From assembly GCA_963708245.1 (NCBI GenBank), contig OY970201.1:2046001-2110000 (forward strand): DNA of 64,000 bases, read 5' to 3'. This document shows, in pieces, positions 1 to 10,056 of this stretch; the first letter of the stretch is position 1, and every line of letters starts with the position of its first letter. The stretch is from CAVYXK01 sp963708245 (GTDB taxonomy: Bacteria; Pseudomonadota; Alphaproteobacteria; Acetobacterales; Acetobacteraceae). The position numbers were made by a program, and so were the translations under genes. Below the pieces are notes generated by a model. The model was not told where the DNA came from. It saw nothing but the letters and a program-made list of their open reading frames with translations, and ran no database searches.

Positions 1-2047
1 GCCCATTCTCGACAGTGAAGGGCGGCGCACGACCATCTACCAGCAGCCGGACATCACGGACCGTCTTGCCCGACGGCAGCTCGATGGAGACCTTTTGCGG
101 GCCAATCGGATAGTTCTCCCGCACCGGTCCCTTCAACATCATCGGATTGGTCAGATTGAACATCGTCAGTGCCTGGCCGTTCGTGTCCGCACGCAGCGCC
201 ATGTCGATCACGCCTCGTCCTTCCACGATCACCTGCGGTGACTTGCCAAGCGTCCAGCGAATAGCATTCCCGATCAGCCGTCCGTGATCCACGGTCATAA
301 CTTCCCAGAAAATCTCGCCGATATTCCACGGGAAATACACGACCCGACCGCCGCTCCCGGTAACCCGCGCGATTGCCGCCGCGCCTTCCGGATCCTTTCG
401 GGCATAGACCTCCTCCATCGGCAAGTCCGGGAAGTCCGGCACGAACAGAAACGGTGTGGCGACGTGGCCGCGCGGTTCAACAGCGATCAGCCGCGTTCCA
501 CCCATGATGCGCCGGGCGCCATCGTAGCCCGCGTTGACGGGATGGTCCCCGTTCAGGGCGATATAGTTGTTCTTGACGACACCGCGTGGCCCGGCGACCA
601 GACGGGCGCCAAACACATCGCCAAGTCCGAAGTCCGAACGCAACTTTCCAGCGTCATCGCGTAGGGACGTTTCATGAGCAGCGACGACGCTGCCGCCGCG
701 CGCAACATAGGCGCGGATTGCTTGGCACTGGGAATCGGACAGGCAGGCCGCATTCGCCAGCACGATCAGCTTGAAGCGATCGAGGTTCGTCTCGGTCATC
801 ACCTGATCGGACAGAAGCTCGAACGGCAGCTTCACCTCGATCAGCGCGTGATAGAATCCAAGGTCATGAGTTTCCGCCTGCCGGCGGTTTTCCGGCGCCC
901 AATGGCGCAGCGTCGTGGATGGATCGATCACGGCGATCTCGGCCACTGGAGTCATTCCGTTCATAAACGGTTCGATCGTGGCCTGCAGGGCAAAGGATTC
1001 TGCTACCGGCTCGATCCACCGTGGGTCAGGCACCACACCATTGAACTTGGTGAACCAGGGGCATAGGCCGTGCGTTGTGCCATCGTTGATCCAAAGCTGA
1101 ATCTCCTCTCCCGAGGTCACAGCGTCCTTCCACCGGTATTCCTCCTCCGGACCGATAGAGGTGATCAGCACAACAGGGCGGTCGGGGAAGGTCGCCCGAA
1201 TTCGCTTGCCGCTGCGGCCGGCGGACCAGCCCAACTCCATCCCCCGCCGGCCCTGGTGATCCACCACCAGGAAGGGGCAGTGTTTGGCGATCACCGATAA
1301 ATCGAATTCCATCAAGGAGGCGCCACTCATATTCGGAATGAAGCTCGCATGCGGACGGATCGCCTTTACCGCATCATCCCACTGCGCGATGACGTTGGTT
1401 AGAACCTTGCGTCGCCACTGCAGCCAAGCCTGCCACGCGGGGTCGGCTGCATCAGCCTTAAGCGGCAAATCGAAACCAGAGAAATCCTTGAAGCGCCGGC
1501 GGCTATCCTCGCTGTAGTCCACCCCGTGTCCTTGCCACCGATTGGCAAAGATCGCGTCGATATCATAGGTCCTGACGATCTCCTTCACGACCTCCGGCAT
1601 GAAGACGCTGTTGTAGTCACCATAGGCGTTCGTCACCCAGACGTCGGGATAGGCCCAATGCCGTCGCGGTCTGCCTTCGGCATCTATGGCCACCCACTCC
1701 GGATGCGCTTCGGCCGCCTCGTCATGGATCGCATGGGGATCCACCCGCGCCATCACATGCATGTTCAGCCTGCGGGCGCCCTCCACCAGCGCGCCGAACG
1801 AATCTCTATCGCCCAGGAACTTGCTAACATAATGCAGTGGCACCTTGCTCGGGTAATACGCGATATACCCGCCTGCGCTGATGCACGTGGCGTTCGATTT
1901 CGTGCGCTGGAACACCTCGATCCAGAACGCCGGATCGAACTTCGCCGGATCGTCCTCGGCGAGAGTGATCTGCGTCCACCGCGTGGCCGTCTTGAACCAG
2001 TCCTGGGAGCGAAGAGAACCCACACCTTGTCGCGTGCTGTCGAGCAT
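1..2047 (-). CDS. GHL6-type glycosyl hydrolase with trimerisation domain (3' end outside window)
   Basis: An open frame of 682 codons starts at the ATG at 2047 and runs off the left edge without a stop. The first half carries the barrel of the hypothetical glycosyl hydrolase 6 type: MHVMARVDPHAIHDEAAEAH, then DIDAIFANRWQGHGVDY. Around residues 400-470 there is a beta-galactosidase-trimerisation-like Rossmann segment (LLSDQVMTETNLDRFKLIVL, AYVARGGSVVAAHE). These features fit a cytoplasmic enzyme acting on an oligosaccharide; the substrate cannot be read from sequence. It lies 24 bp downstream of a solute-binding protein gene on the same strand, so the pair probably forms a sugar uptake/degradation operon under the divergent LacI regulator. 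The ribosome-binding site is weak (GATAGAGA). Family assignment is from memory of motifs; catalytic residues were not pinned. Confidence 0.8.
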   Translation of the reverse strand, partial: MLDSTRQGVGSLRSQDWFKTATRWTQITLAEDDPAKFDPAFWIEVFQRTKSNATCISAGGYIAYYPSKVPLHYVSKFLGDRDSFGALVEGARRLNMHVMARVDPHAIHDEAAEAHPEWVAIDAEGRPRRHWAYPDVWVTNAYGDYNSVFMPEVVKEIVRTYDIDAIFANRWQGHGVDYSEDSRRRFKDFSGFDLPLKADAADPAWQAWLQWRRKVLTNVIAQWDDAVKAIRPHASFIPNMSGASLMEFDLSVIAKHCPFLVVDHQGRRGMELGWSAGRSGKRIRATFPDRPVVLITSIGPEEEYRWKDAVTSGEEIQLWINDGTTHGLCPWFTKFNGVVPDPRWIEPVAESFALQATIEPFMNGMTPVAEIAVIDPSTTLRHWAPENRRQAETHDLGFYHALIEVKLPFELLSDQVMTETNLDRFKLIVLANAACLSDSQCQAIRAYVARGGSVVAAHETSLRDDAGKLRSDFGLGDVFGARLVAGPRGVVKNNYIALNGDHPVNAGYDGARRIMGGTRLIAVEPRGHVATPFLFVPDFPDLPMEEVYARKDPEGAAAIARVTGSGGRVVYFPWNIGEIFWEVMTVDHGRLIGNAIRWTLGKSPQVIVEGRGVIDMALRADTNGQALTMFNLTNPMMLKGPVRENYPIGPQKVSIELPSGKTVRDVRLLVDGRAPPFTVENG

Positions 2048-2071
2048 CGTCTCTATCCGATCTGTGGTTTT

Positions 2072-3997
2072 CTATGCCTTGAAGTACTGCTCTGGCCGTG
2101 TTGGCGCCGGAGTTGGCCAGCCGAAGGAGTTCGGCATCGTCTTCGTGACGTTTTGCATGTTGTTCCGGACGATCCCGTAGCCATCGGGCGGCAAGGACAC
2201 GCCGAACACGTAAAACGCGTCGGCCGCCATTTGAAGGATCTGCTTCATGATGCCGGCCTGGCCTGCTGCATCCGCCGTGCCGCGCAGCTTGTTATATAGT
2301 GCGAACTGCTGCTTGGTCAGATCCGGCGGCTCGATTGCGTTCGGGTTCGTCCTGTCACGGTACCAAAGCTGCCATCCCGGCGCATACATCGCATTCGGGT
2401 CGGTCGGAACGTAATAGCGTGGGTCGAGCATCGCAGCGATGCCGCCGTTGGCACCAAATTGGTGGGCCGTTGCATCGAAGTCACGCCCCTGACGCACGCG
2501 CGTTTCCCATAGTGATCGGTCCATGGCGCGCATCTGGGCATCGATCCCGACCGCCTTGAACATCGGGATCACAAGCTGGAACATATCCAAAAAGATCGGA
2601 CGAGCCTGGTCCAGCTCGAAGACAATGGTGAGTCGCCGGCCTTTCTCGTCCAATCTGAAGTTCGAGGCGTCGCGCTTAGGAATGATCTTGTCGAGCATCG
2701 CATTCGCTTTGGCGGCGTCGTATTCAGTAAATTGCGTCGCCAACTGCTCGTTATACAGCGGGTCGTCCTTCTTGATGGACGGCTGCGCCGGCGCGCCCTG
2801 GCCGACCAGCACGGCGTCGATCAATGATTGACGATCAACCGCAAGCGACAGAGCTGCCCGAAAATCGTGGTTCTGGAAAAGCTTCCGTTTGGTCTCATCA
2901 TTGTGGTTCAGATTGAGCATGAAGGTCATCACATTGGCCTCGGTCGAGGTCAGCGTGTAAAACCCGTACCTGCCCTTATCCCGTGCATCGTAAAGAACCG
3001 ATTTGTTGTTCGGTGTCCCGATATACTGGTCCATCAGATCTATCTGGCCCTGCATGGCCTTCAGCAACAGAACCTGCGGGTCCGCCACCATTTGATAGAC
3101 GATCCGCTCCAGGTACGGGAGCTGGTTTCCTTCCGAGTCCACTTTCCAGTAATATGGGTTGCGCACCGCTATCGCATGCTCGGTGTTCTCTCCCGGAGCC
3201 ACCGTGAACATCCAAGCATTGAGGGAGGGTCGCTTCGAGGAGTTCAAGAAGAACGTATTATCATCCTGCAGGCCACAGGCGCTCTGGAAACTGGCGATCC
3301 AGTTATCAAACCCGCGCTGCTTCGCCAGCTCGTTGGCTTTCGTATTGTAGTCGATGTGGAATTGCTGAAGGTAATGCTTCGGGCATCGCGTCGTCTGGTC
3401 ATTATTCGCCCATGCCACCACAAGCGGGAAGAACCCGTTGGGTTCCGAGAAGATCACCTTGAACGTGTAGGGATCGACGACCTCAAGCTTGGCGGGCTTG
3501 CCGTTGGTTTTCCAATGGTCCTGTCCCAGGAACGCTATCCGCTCGTCGGTCAAAACCGTGTCGTACCAAAATTTGACATCGTCGGTGGTGTAGGGCTGGC
3601 CGTCCGACCATTTCATCCCCTTTCGTAACCGGACTGTATAGACGACAAATTCGGGGTTGCCCTCGAACAACTCCGCGACATTGGGGATGACACCCGTCCA
3701 CTCCGGGTTATAGCGGACCAGTGGCTCGTAAGCCTGGTATCGGAACAGCATGGAGAGCGAACCGCCGCCCACCAGCGCGTTGTTCCAGTCGCCGCCGTAC
3801 TTGCCGATGCGATCGTGCGGTTTGATGACCAGCGGATTCTCGGGAAGCCGCTCCTTGAGGGGTGGCAGTGCGCCACGCCCTACGAGCTGTTTCAGGGTAT
3901 CGGCTTCTTTGTACTCCGTGGCACTAGCCGAAATGGTCGGGAGTGCCAGAGCGGCGGAACCAGCTGCCAGAAACGCGCGACGACGAAGCTCGAACAA
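2072..3997 (-). CDS. ABC transporter substrate-binding protein, family 5
   Basis: 641 residues, the usual size for a family-5 (peptide/nickel/oligosaccharide) periplasmic binding protein. The start is an unusual TTG at 3997 with AAGGAG nine bases upstream. The N-terminus ELRRRAFLAAGSAALALP is a twin-arginine signal peptide, so export via Tat is likely. The body shows the family hallmarks LRKGMKWSDGQPYTTDDVKF and the late ALSLAVDRQSLIDAVLVGQG segment. Family-5 proteins bind peptides, oligosaccharides or other solutes for an ABC importer; the neighbouring glycosyl hydrolase favours an oligosaccharide. The permease and ATPase genes are not in the window and may lie beyond the left edge. Confidence 0.9.
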   Translation of the reverse strand: MFELRRRAFLAAGSAALALPTISASATEYKEADTLKQLVGRGALPPLKERLPENPLVIKPHDRIGKYGGDWNNALVGGGSLSMLFRYQAYEPLVRYNPEWTGVIPNVAELFEGNPEFVVYTVRLRKGMKWSDGQPYTTDDVKFWYDTVLTDERIAFLGQDHWKTNGKPAKLEVVDPYTFKVIFSEPNGFFPLVVAWANNDQTTRCPKHYLQQFHIDYNTKANELAKQRGFDNWIASFQSACGLQDDNTFFLNSSKRPSLNAWMFTVAPGENTEHAIAVRNPYYWKVDSEGNQLPYLERIVYQMVADPQVLLLKAMQGQIDLMDQYIGTPNNKSVLYDARDKGRYGFYTLTSTEANVMTFMLNLNHNDETKRKLFQNHDFRAALSLAVDRQSLIDAVLVGQGAPAQPSIKKDDPLYNEQLATQFTEYDAAKANAMLDKIIPKRDASNFRLDEKGRRLTIVFELDQARPIFLDMFQLVIPMFKAVGIDAQMRAMDRSLWETRVRQGRDFDATAHQFGANGGIAAMLDPRYYVPTDPNAMYAPGWQLWYRDRTNPNAIEPPDLTKQQFALYNKLRGTADAAGQAGIMKQILQMAADAFYVFGVSLPPDGYGIVRNNMQNVTKTMPNSFGWPTPAPTRPEQYFKA

Positions 3998-4082
3998 CTC
4001 AACTCGCTCCTTCCCTAAAGCTGCGGCTCGTTTTCCTAAGATTCTTATCGATAACCAAGCTTCGCATCTTGCTATTGTTAGG

Positions 4083-4106
4083 TAAAGCGTTAGGTTGGTG
4101 CCAACC
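4083..4106. promoter_or_regulatory. Putative LacI-family operator and inverted repeat in the divergent promoter
   Basis: Between the divergently transcribed binding-protein and LacI genes, AAGCGTTA at 4085-4092 resembles the AARCGYTT core of LacI-family operators. Immediately after it, GGTTGG-TG-CCAACC (4093-4106) is a perfect six-base inverted repeat just upstream of the regulator's ribosome-binding site. Placement suits autoregulation and control of the sugar operon; this is inference from position and motif only. Confidence 0.35.
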
Positions 4107-4120
4107 GAGGAGGGACCCCA

Positions 4121-5140
4121 ATGCGACGGGTTACGTTGCAGCAGATCGCGCAGCTTGCGGATTTATCTACGTTTTCTGTCTCGCGTGCACTGTCCGGAAA
4201 GGACGGAGTCAGCGAAGAAACCCGTCAGCTCGTCGAGCAGGCTGCTTTGCGCCTTGGTTATACCAGGCCCGCGCCTCCTGCATTACGCGGCATCAGCCTC
4301 GTCTTCCACGACCTGGACAAGGTCAATAGCGAGCTTCAAATGCAAGTTCAGGCTGGGGTGCAGCGGGAGGCGCAGCGGCTGAAGAAGCACGTCCGCGTTG
4401 TCTGGACCCACATCCCCGGTGAGATCATCGACCTCGCCCGCGCGAGTGCTGGAATTCTGGTCGTCGGGCCGCATGGCGCTGCAACCAGAAAGGCCATCAG
4501 TGCCCTTGCAATTCCAGCTGTCTACCTGGGCTGGGTCGATCCGCTCGAACCCGTGGATCAGGTCACCGGGACTAGCCATGAGACCGGCCAGGCTGTCGCG
4601 CGCCATCTGATCGGGCTCGGCCATCGCTGCATTGCCTTTGTGGCTGGCGCACCGGGCTATCGCGGCCGTCTCGAACGCTTTCATGGAGCAGAGGTTGAAA
4701 TCGCGCGACATCAGGGAGTCAGTCTGCACCGGCTTGGATTCGACGAAGAGGGCGGGTTCGGACAGGCTTTCCTTACCCTCAAACAGGATGGCGTTGAGCC
4801 GACCGCATTCTTCTGCGCCCACGACGGCCTCGCACTGACCGTGGTTTCGGAGCTTCTGCATCTGGGATACCGCATTCCGGAGGATGCGTCGGTTGTCGGC
4901 TTCGGTGACTTCTCGGCCGCGACGCAGATCTCCCCTGCTCTCACCACAGTCCGGGTGGAGGGCGTGGAGTTCGGTGCTGTGGCAGTGCGGCTGCTTGTCG
5001 AGCGGATCGAGACGAAGGGGGAAAGCAACCATCCTGCCCGGCGGGTCCTGATCGCGTCTCGGCTCATCGAGCGCCGCTCCAGTGGACCCTGTCCTGGGAC
5101 GATTAGATCTGAGGATGCCCCAGGCGTGGCTGCCGCCTAA
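4121..5140 (+). CDS. LacI family transcriptional regulator
   Basis: 339 residues. The first 50 residues are a typical LacI helix-turn-helix plus hinge (RRVTLQQIAQLADLSTFSVS then RALSGKDGVSEETR), followed by a periplasmic-binding-protein-like effector domain (for example GYRIPEDASVVGFGDFSAAT near residue 250). GAGGAGGG lies seven bases before the ATG. Proteins of this family repress or activate sugar genes in response to a sugar ligand. It is transcribed away from the binding-protein/hydrolase pair and most likely controls it. It appears complete. Confidence 0.92.
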   Translation: MRRVTLQQIAQLADLSTFSVSRALSGKDGVSEETRQLVEQAALRLGYTRPAPPALRGISLVFHDLDKVNSELQMQVQAGVQREAQRLKKHVRVVWTHIPGEIIDLARASAGILVVGPHGAATRKAISALAIPAVYLGWVDPLEPVDQVTGTSHETGQAVARHLIGLGHRCIAFVAGAPGYRGRLERFHGAEVEIARHQGVSLHRLGFDEEGGFGQAFLTLKQDGVEPTAFFCAHDGLALTVVSELLHLGYRIPEDASVVGFGDFSAATQISPALTTVRVEGVEFGAVAVRLLVERIETKGESNHPARRVLIASRLIERRSSGPCPGTIRSEDAPGVAAA

Positions 5141-5461
5141 TCAGAAGGGGTTATAATAAACGCGGGTACCGCTGCGGAGGGGATTGGGGCGTGGCAGCGC
5201 CTCAACTGGCGGCGCCGGCCTTGCAGGAGCCTATCGGCCACATGGTGGAGCGGCCGTCGATGCACGTACGACCGGTTCCGGCGCTGTCCGGACCTTGGCG
5301 GCCGGCGTGGAGGTCTGTCATGCGCCGGTTAACAGGACGATTTTTAACACGTGGGAAGTGCGCTTCCCCCGTGTTATAGGGATCCCACGCTGGTCAATCC
5401 GGACAGACTTAGCACCAAGTCTTTGTAGGAGAAGCACAAGAGGTCTCGGATGCGCCGATCG
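5141..5461. other. Convergent intergenic region, no gene
   Basis: The LacI gene and the truncated TRAP permease end toward each other here. No reading frame in the interval resembles a known protein. The only structure seen is a long inverted repeat at 5345-5376, listed separately. Confidence 0.6.
5345..5376. terminator. 14-base inverted repeat between convergent genes
   Basis: TAACACGTGGGAAG and CTTCCCCCGTGTTA form 14-base arms with one mismatch around the four-base loop TGCG. It sits between two convergent 3' ends, which suits a bidirectional transcription stop. Neither strand has the downstream T run of an intrinsic terminator (the TTTTT precedes the stem on the plus strand), so an operator-type palindrome is an alternative. 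Confidence 0.4.
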
Positions 5462-6496
5462 TCATTCACCCGGGGTGTAGCCCAGCTTCATCGGCAGCCA
5501 GAGCACCACCTCTGGCAGAGCCAGCATGATCAGCAGCGACGCAGTGAGCGCCAGAATGAATGGCCAAATGTATCGGTACATGGCGGTCAGCGAGATGCCC
5601 GTAATACCGGTGATAACGAACAGCAATTCGCTATAAGGCGGCGTGACCATGCCGATCATCAGATTGACGGTCGTCGTCACGCCAAAATGTACCTTGTCGA
5701 TACCGAGAGCAACGATGCTCGGCATGGCGATAGGTACGATCACCAGCATCATGAGCAGGGTGTCAAGGAAGCAGCCCAGTACCAGGAACAGCAGATTGAT
5801 AACCAGCAGGAAGCCGAACCGCGAGACGTGGAGCGACTGGATCCAGGTACCGATCTCGTTAGGAATTTGCTCGGCCGCCACTACGTAATTCACTAGCAGC
5901 GCGCCGGCAACGACCAGGGCCACGATCGCCGTCGAGCGCGACGCACCGACGAATAGTTCGGTGACCTGCCTGAATCCGATGGCGCGATAGACAAAACAGG
6001 CGAGCAGGAGCGCATAGGCGGTGGCCACGGCAGCAGCCTCCGTCGGTGTCGCGACACCCGTGTAAATGCCGCCCAGTAGAATGACCGGCAGCATCAGGGC
6101 CGGCACGGAATCCCGCAAAATCCCGGGCACCTCTGCTAGCGGCACCGGCGCCTCGACGGGCAGGTTCTCGCGCCGGGCGACGATCATGATAACCACCATG
6201 AGCGCCAGCCCCATCAGCGCACCGGGCAGAAAGCCACCAAGGAATAGATAACCAACAGAAGTGTTGGCCACCATGGCATAGAGAACCATGGGAATCGAAG
6301 GCGGAATGATGGAGCCGATGGTCGCTGCAGCGGCAGCCAGCGAACCTGCGAAGCCCGGTCTGTAGCGCCCCTCCTTCAGCATCATCTCGATCATCAGCTT
6401 GCCCGGGCCCGCCGCATCGGCGATGGCGCTGCCGCTCATACCGGAGAAGATCATACTGGCGACCACGGTGACGTGTCCAAGTCCACCGCGAATGCG
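5462..6496 (-). pseudogene. dctM: TRAP transporter large permease DctM, 5'-truncated
   Basis: From RIRGGLGHVTVVASMIFSGM to the end (MKLGYTPGE) the frame matches DctM, the 12-helix membrane subunit that drives Na+-coupled TRAP uptake of organic acids. The first 80 or so residues of the roughly 425-residue family are missing. Upstream of about 6496 the frame stays open but reads arginine-rich sequence that looks nothing like a membrane protein. There is no DctQ or DctP partner. The fragment lies behind aspD on the same strand. It is probably a deletion relic; expression as a stable transporter is unlikely. Confidence 0.8.
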
Positions 6497-6656
6497 CTTA
6501 GGTCTTGGTCCGCCGTCGCTGTCGAGCGCTGTGCCATCACGGCGCACATGACATCCAATACCGATCCGATCCGGTGTCCTCGTCAGGTGTGCTCCGCCCC
6601 GCTCCAATAGCAATGTGTGACGTTCTGTAGAAGCCCAGGAACGGCTGGCCGCCGGA

Positions 6657-8294
6657 TCATGCCTTTGCAAGTGCGGCGTTGGCTTTGGCTGGCGCCTGCT
6701 CCTCGCTTGCCCGAAACGCCTGCAGGTACCCGCGGGCGACTGACCGGATGGCCCGGCCGATGTCTTCGTACGCGCTGTCGCTGAGGTTGGCAAACGAGAG
6801 CCGGCAACTCCAGTCAGGGCCCTGGAAGCCGCCGCCGTTCAGTGCGACGATCCCATAGTCTTCCGCGAGCTTGAAAACGATGTCGAGCGGATGCACCTTC
6901 TGCTTGATCCAGTCGACGACGTCCTCGCCGATATACTTGCGCAGCCAGAACTCCAGGTCGACTTCGCCATAATAGCCCGCGAACAGGGGGTCGCTGATGC
7001 GCTCGATGCCGAGGCCGTCGGCGCAGAGCTGAACGCGATGCTTGAGCATCTCCACGCACTCGGATTGGTATTCCTTCGCTTCGTCCATCAACTGGGTGAG
7101 CGAGAGCAGCACCATCATCGCCTGCTGCGGCGTGCCCAGGCCCGCGGTATGATTCTGCGCGACGTCCTTGCTTTCGGCGACGAAACGGTCGATCATCTTG
7201 ATCTTGCGCGGTTCGAGGGCCAGGCTGCCATAGCGGCGGTCGAGCGCGGATTTGTCTGCTTCGGGCAAGGCCGCGATCATCCGGTCGAGTATGTTGTTCT
7301 CGTGCAGCATGATGACGCCGAGGCGCCAGCCGGTGCAGCCGAAATACTTCGAGAACGAATAGACGCCGATCGTGTTCTGCGGCAGATCGGCGACAAGTGA
7401 GCGGAAACCCTTGACGAAGGTGCCGTAGACGTCGTCGGTCAGGATGATCAGGTCCGATCTCTTGCTGTGGACGAGTTCGATGATCTTGCCGCGCAACTCG
7501 TCGCTCAAGGCGACCGAGGTCGGATTCGCGGGATTGACAAGAAAAAGTGCCTTGACCTTCGGGCCGGCGAGCTTGGCAACTTCTTCGTCCGTGAGCTGGA
7601 ATTGATCCTCCTCTCTCAGCCGCAGGTAAACGACGTTCAAGGCGTAGTCTTCGAGCTCGGGGATTTCCAGGTACGGAGTAAAGATCGGCGTCGCGATCGC
7701 GATGGTATCGCCCTTCTTCAGGATGCGATTCGCCATCAGCGACTTGAAGACGTAAGCAATGGCGCCCGTGCCCCCTTCGGTGGCGAACAATTCGAACTTT
7801 CCAGAGGGCGGGGTGTTGGAGCACATGGCCCAATCCAGGTAGCGGCGGACGACCTGTTCGGCGTGCACCAGCATCCGATCCGGCGTCGGGTAGTTGTCGC
7901 CCACAACGGCATCGACCAGCTCGTGAACGAAGTCGTCCAGGTCGAAGCCGAATTTGTCCACCGCAAAGCGAACCATCGCGCGCAGGACCGGGGCGCCGGA
8001 CCAATCCTGGTGCGCGTCGAGCCAGCTCATCAGCCGCTCGCCGCAGCCTTTCTGTTCGGGCATGCCGGCCAGGCCCGGCTTCTCCATCACGCGCTTCGAC
8101 TCATTGATTGCGAAGTGCCCGAGCAGAAAGAAGGCTTCGCGCGGCTTCGTTGCGAGCCAGTTCGGATTGCCGCGCCCCGCATTGAGGAAGACGTGAGCGG
8201 ATCGCTGCGAGCTTGCGCGCGCCAGGCGGATCAGCTCGTCCTTGATTTCGAAGGGGCTCATTTTTTCGTAAACGCGGGTATCCAACGCATGCAT
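6657..8294 (-). CDS. aspD: Aspartate 4-decarboxylase / aspartate transaminase
   Basis: 545 residues, matching the AspD family, a fold-type I PLP enzyme that converts L-aspartate to L-alanine and CO2 and has side transaminase activity. The PLP lysine is in VYSFSKYFGCTGWRLG at about residue 316, close to the position known for AspD. The N-terminal HVFLNAGRGNPNWLATKPRE is typical of this family and absent from ordinary aspartate aminotransferases. AGGAG lies eight bases before the ATG. It follows aspT with a 39-base gap, the classic partnership. Decarboxylation consumes a cytoplasmic proton, so with AspT it builds proton motive force and raises internal pH. It appears complete. Confidence 0.94.
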   Translation of the reverse strand: MHALDTRVYEKMSPFEIKDELIRLARASSQRSAHVFLNAGRGNPNWLATKPREAFFLLGHFAINESKRVMEKPGLAGMPEQKGCGERLMSWLDAHQDWSGAPVLRAMVRFAVDKFGFDLDDFVHELVDAVVGDNYPTPDRMLVHAEQVVRRYLDWAMCSNTPPSGKFELFATEGGTGAIAYVFKSLMANRILKKGDTIAIATPIFTPYLEIPELEDYALNVVYLRLREEDQFQLTDEEVAKLAGPKVKALFLVNPANPTSVALSDELRGKIIELVHSKRSDLIILTDDVYGTFVKGFRSLVADLPQNTIGVYSFSKYFGCTGWRLGVIMLHENNILDRMIAALPEADKSALDRRYGSLALEPRKIKMIDRFVAESKDVAQNHTAGLGTPQQAMMVLLSLTQLMDEAKEYQSECVEMLKHRVQLCADGLGIERISDPLFAGYYGEVDLEFWLRKYIGEDVVDWIKQKVHPLDIVFKLAEDYGIVALNGGGFQGPDWSCRLSFANLSDSAYEDIGRAIRSVARGYLQAFRASEEQAPAKANAALAKA

Positions 8295-8333
8295 GTGAGT
8301 TTCTCCTGTTGCAAAGATCGATTGGGCGGCCTG

Positions 8334-10031
8334 TCAGGACATCAGCATGACGACGACCATGCCCCAGACGGTCAGCAGCGTGTTGCCGACGGCGTAGGTG
8401 ACGGTGTAGCCGAGGCCGGGAACGGTGCTCTTGCCCACGTCGCAGATCATGCCGAGGGCAGCGGTGGTGGTGCGCGCGCCGGCGCAGCAGCCGAGCAGGA
8501 TCGCCGGGTGGAAGCGGAAGATGTATTTGCCGACGAACATCATCAGGATCAGCGGCACGGTGGTCGCAGCCACGCCCCACAGGAACAGGCTGATGCCCAA
8601 TTGCTGGAGTCCGGCAACGAATCCGGGGCCGGCCGTCAGCCCCACCACCGCGATGAACACATTCAGCCCGACCGAGTTCATGAACCACAGTGTCGATGAC
8701 GGAATGCGGCCGAACGTCGGATGCACGGAACGCAGCCAGCCGAAGATAAGTCCGCTGATCAGCGCGCCGCCGGCGGTTGACAGGGTCAAGGGCGTGCCGG
8801 CGACGTTGACGACGATGGCTCCAAACAATGCGCCTATCGCGATCGCCGCGCCGACGAAGGCGACGTCGGTGATATCCGTCGGCCGGTCGGCATAACCGAG
8901 CGCCTTGGCCGCGGCGGCGGTGTCGCTGGCACGGCCGACAACGGTGAGGATATCGCCGCGATGAATGCGCGTATCGGCCAGCATCGGAATCTCGGTTGCC
9001 GTGGCGCCACGCACGATCTTGCGCAGGAAGATGCCCCGCGCGAACGGCAGGTGCGCTAGTTCAGCGAGCGTCTTGCCGTCGGCGTCGCGGCTCGTCACGT
9101 AGATATCCACACCCCCCGCGGGGATGGCCAGCAGTTCGGGATCCTCGACCTCCGGGGCGGCGTGGCCGATCACCTGCACCAGCGCTTCGCGCGGTCCGGC
9201 CACCGCCAGAACGTCTCCGGCCTGGATCCTGGTCTGCGCGGTCGCTTCCTCGATCTTGCCAGCGCGGCGCAGCCGCTCGATGAAGACACGCGCATCCGGG
9301 TACAGGGCTTCGGCTTCCGCGGCGGTTTTGCCAATCGTCCTGCTGCTGCATTCGGGAATGCGGAACGCGCGCAGCTCATAGCGATGCCAGGCGCTGCCGG
9401 CACCGCCCAGTTCTTGCTTGCCACCCATCTTTGCTTCGTAGTCCTTGCAGGCGGCGGCGAGATCGAAGCGCAGAAGAATGGGGCCCAGTTGCGCTAGCAC
9501 GATCGCGGAACCGACCGTGCCGAAGATGTAGCTGACGGCGTACGCGATCGGCATCGCATTCAGCAATTGCTTCGTCTGGTCCGCCGGCAGCCCGAGCCGG
9601 TTGATGGCGTCGGTCGCGAGACCCATCGATGCCGAGATGGTCTGTGAGCCGGCAAACAGGCCCGCGGCTGTACCGACATTGTATCCAGCGATCTTCGCCG
9701 CAATGACCGGAGCCGCGAGGCAGAATAATACACCGACGACGGCAAACAGCGCCTGCGGAATGCCATCCTTGGCAATGCCTCGGACAAATTGTGGTCCCAC
9801 GCCATAGCCGATTGCGAACAGGAACATCAGGAAAAAGACTGACTTGACGTTCGGCGAAATCGTGATGCCGAGCTGGCCGATCGCAACGGCGGCCAGCAGG
9901 GTCGCGGTCACGGCGCCGAGGCCGAAGCCGCGATAAGTGAATCCGCCGACGTAATATCCAACGGCCAGCGACAGAAACAGCGCGATCTCGGGGTACGCGC
10001 GCAGCGTATGAACGATCCAGCCCACAGTCAT
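8334..10031 (-). CDS. aspT: Aspartate:alanine antiporter AspT
   Basis: About 565 residues with two hydrophobic AspT/YidE-type membrane halves flanking two cytosolic TrkA-C-like domains (roughly residues 200-370). This is the layout of the AAEx antiporters that import aspartate in exchange for alanine. Exchange of Asp(1-) for Ala(0) is electrogenic. The start is uncertain: AGAGGAGG ends only one base before the ATG at 10031, while a GTG two codons later (10025) sits at ideal spacing. An upstream GTG at 10055 is also in frame. It lies between gadB and aspD in what looks like one operon. Confidence 0.92.
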   Translation of the reverse strand: MTVGWIVHTLRAYPEIALFLSLAVGYYVGGFTYRGFGLGAVTATLLAAVAIGQLGITISPNVKSVFFLMFLFAIGYGVGPQFVRGIAKDGIPQALFAVVGVLFCLAAPVIAAKIAGYNVGTAAGLFAGSQTISASMGLATDAINRLGLPADQTKQLLNAMPIAYAVSYIFGTVGSAIVLAQLGPILLRFDLAAACKDYEAKMGGKQELGGAGSAWHRYELRAFRIPECSSRTIGKTAAEAEALYPDARVFIERLRRAGKIEEATAQTRIQAGDVLAVAGPREALVQVIGHAAPEVEDPELLAIPAGGVDIYVTSRDADGKTLAELAHLPFARGIFLRKIVRGATATEIPMLADTRIHRGDILTVVGRASDTAAAAKALGYADRPTDITDVAFVGAAIAIGALFGAIVVNVAGTPLTLSTAGGALISGLIFGWLRSVHPTFGRIPSSTLWFMNSVGLNVFIAVVGLTAGPGFVAGLQQLGISLFLWGVAATTVPLILMMFVGKYIFRFHPAILLGCCAGARTTTAALGMICDVGKSTVPGLGYTVTYAVGNTLLTVWGMVVVMLMS

Positions 10032-10056
10032 GCCTCCTCTAAGGTGCGGCTGCACG

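Noticed and set aside
1526..3628. Plus-strand frames of 257 and 266 codons
   Set aside because: Antisense to the glycosyl hydrolase and substrate-binding protein, both of which show clear domain motifs on the minus strand.
7467..8699. 410-codon plus-strand open frame over aspD/aspT
   Set aside because: It is antisense to two well-recognised genes, reads charged low-complexity sequence and arises from high GC third positions of the real genes.
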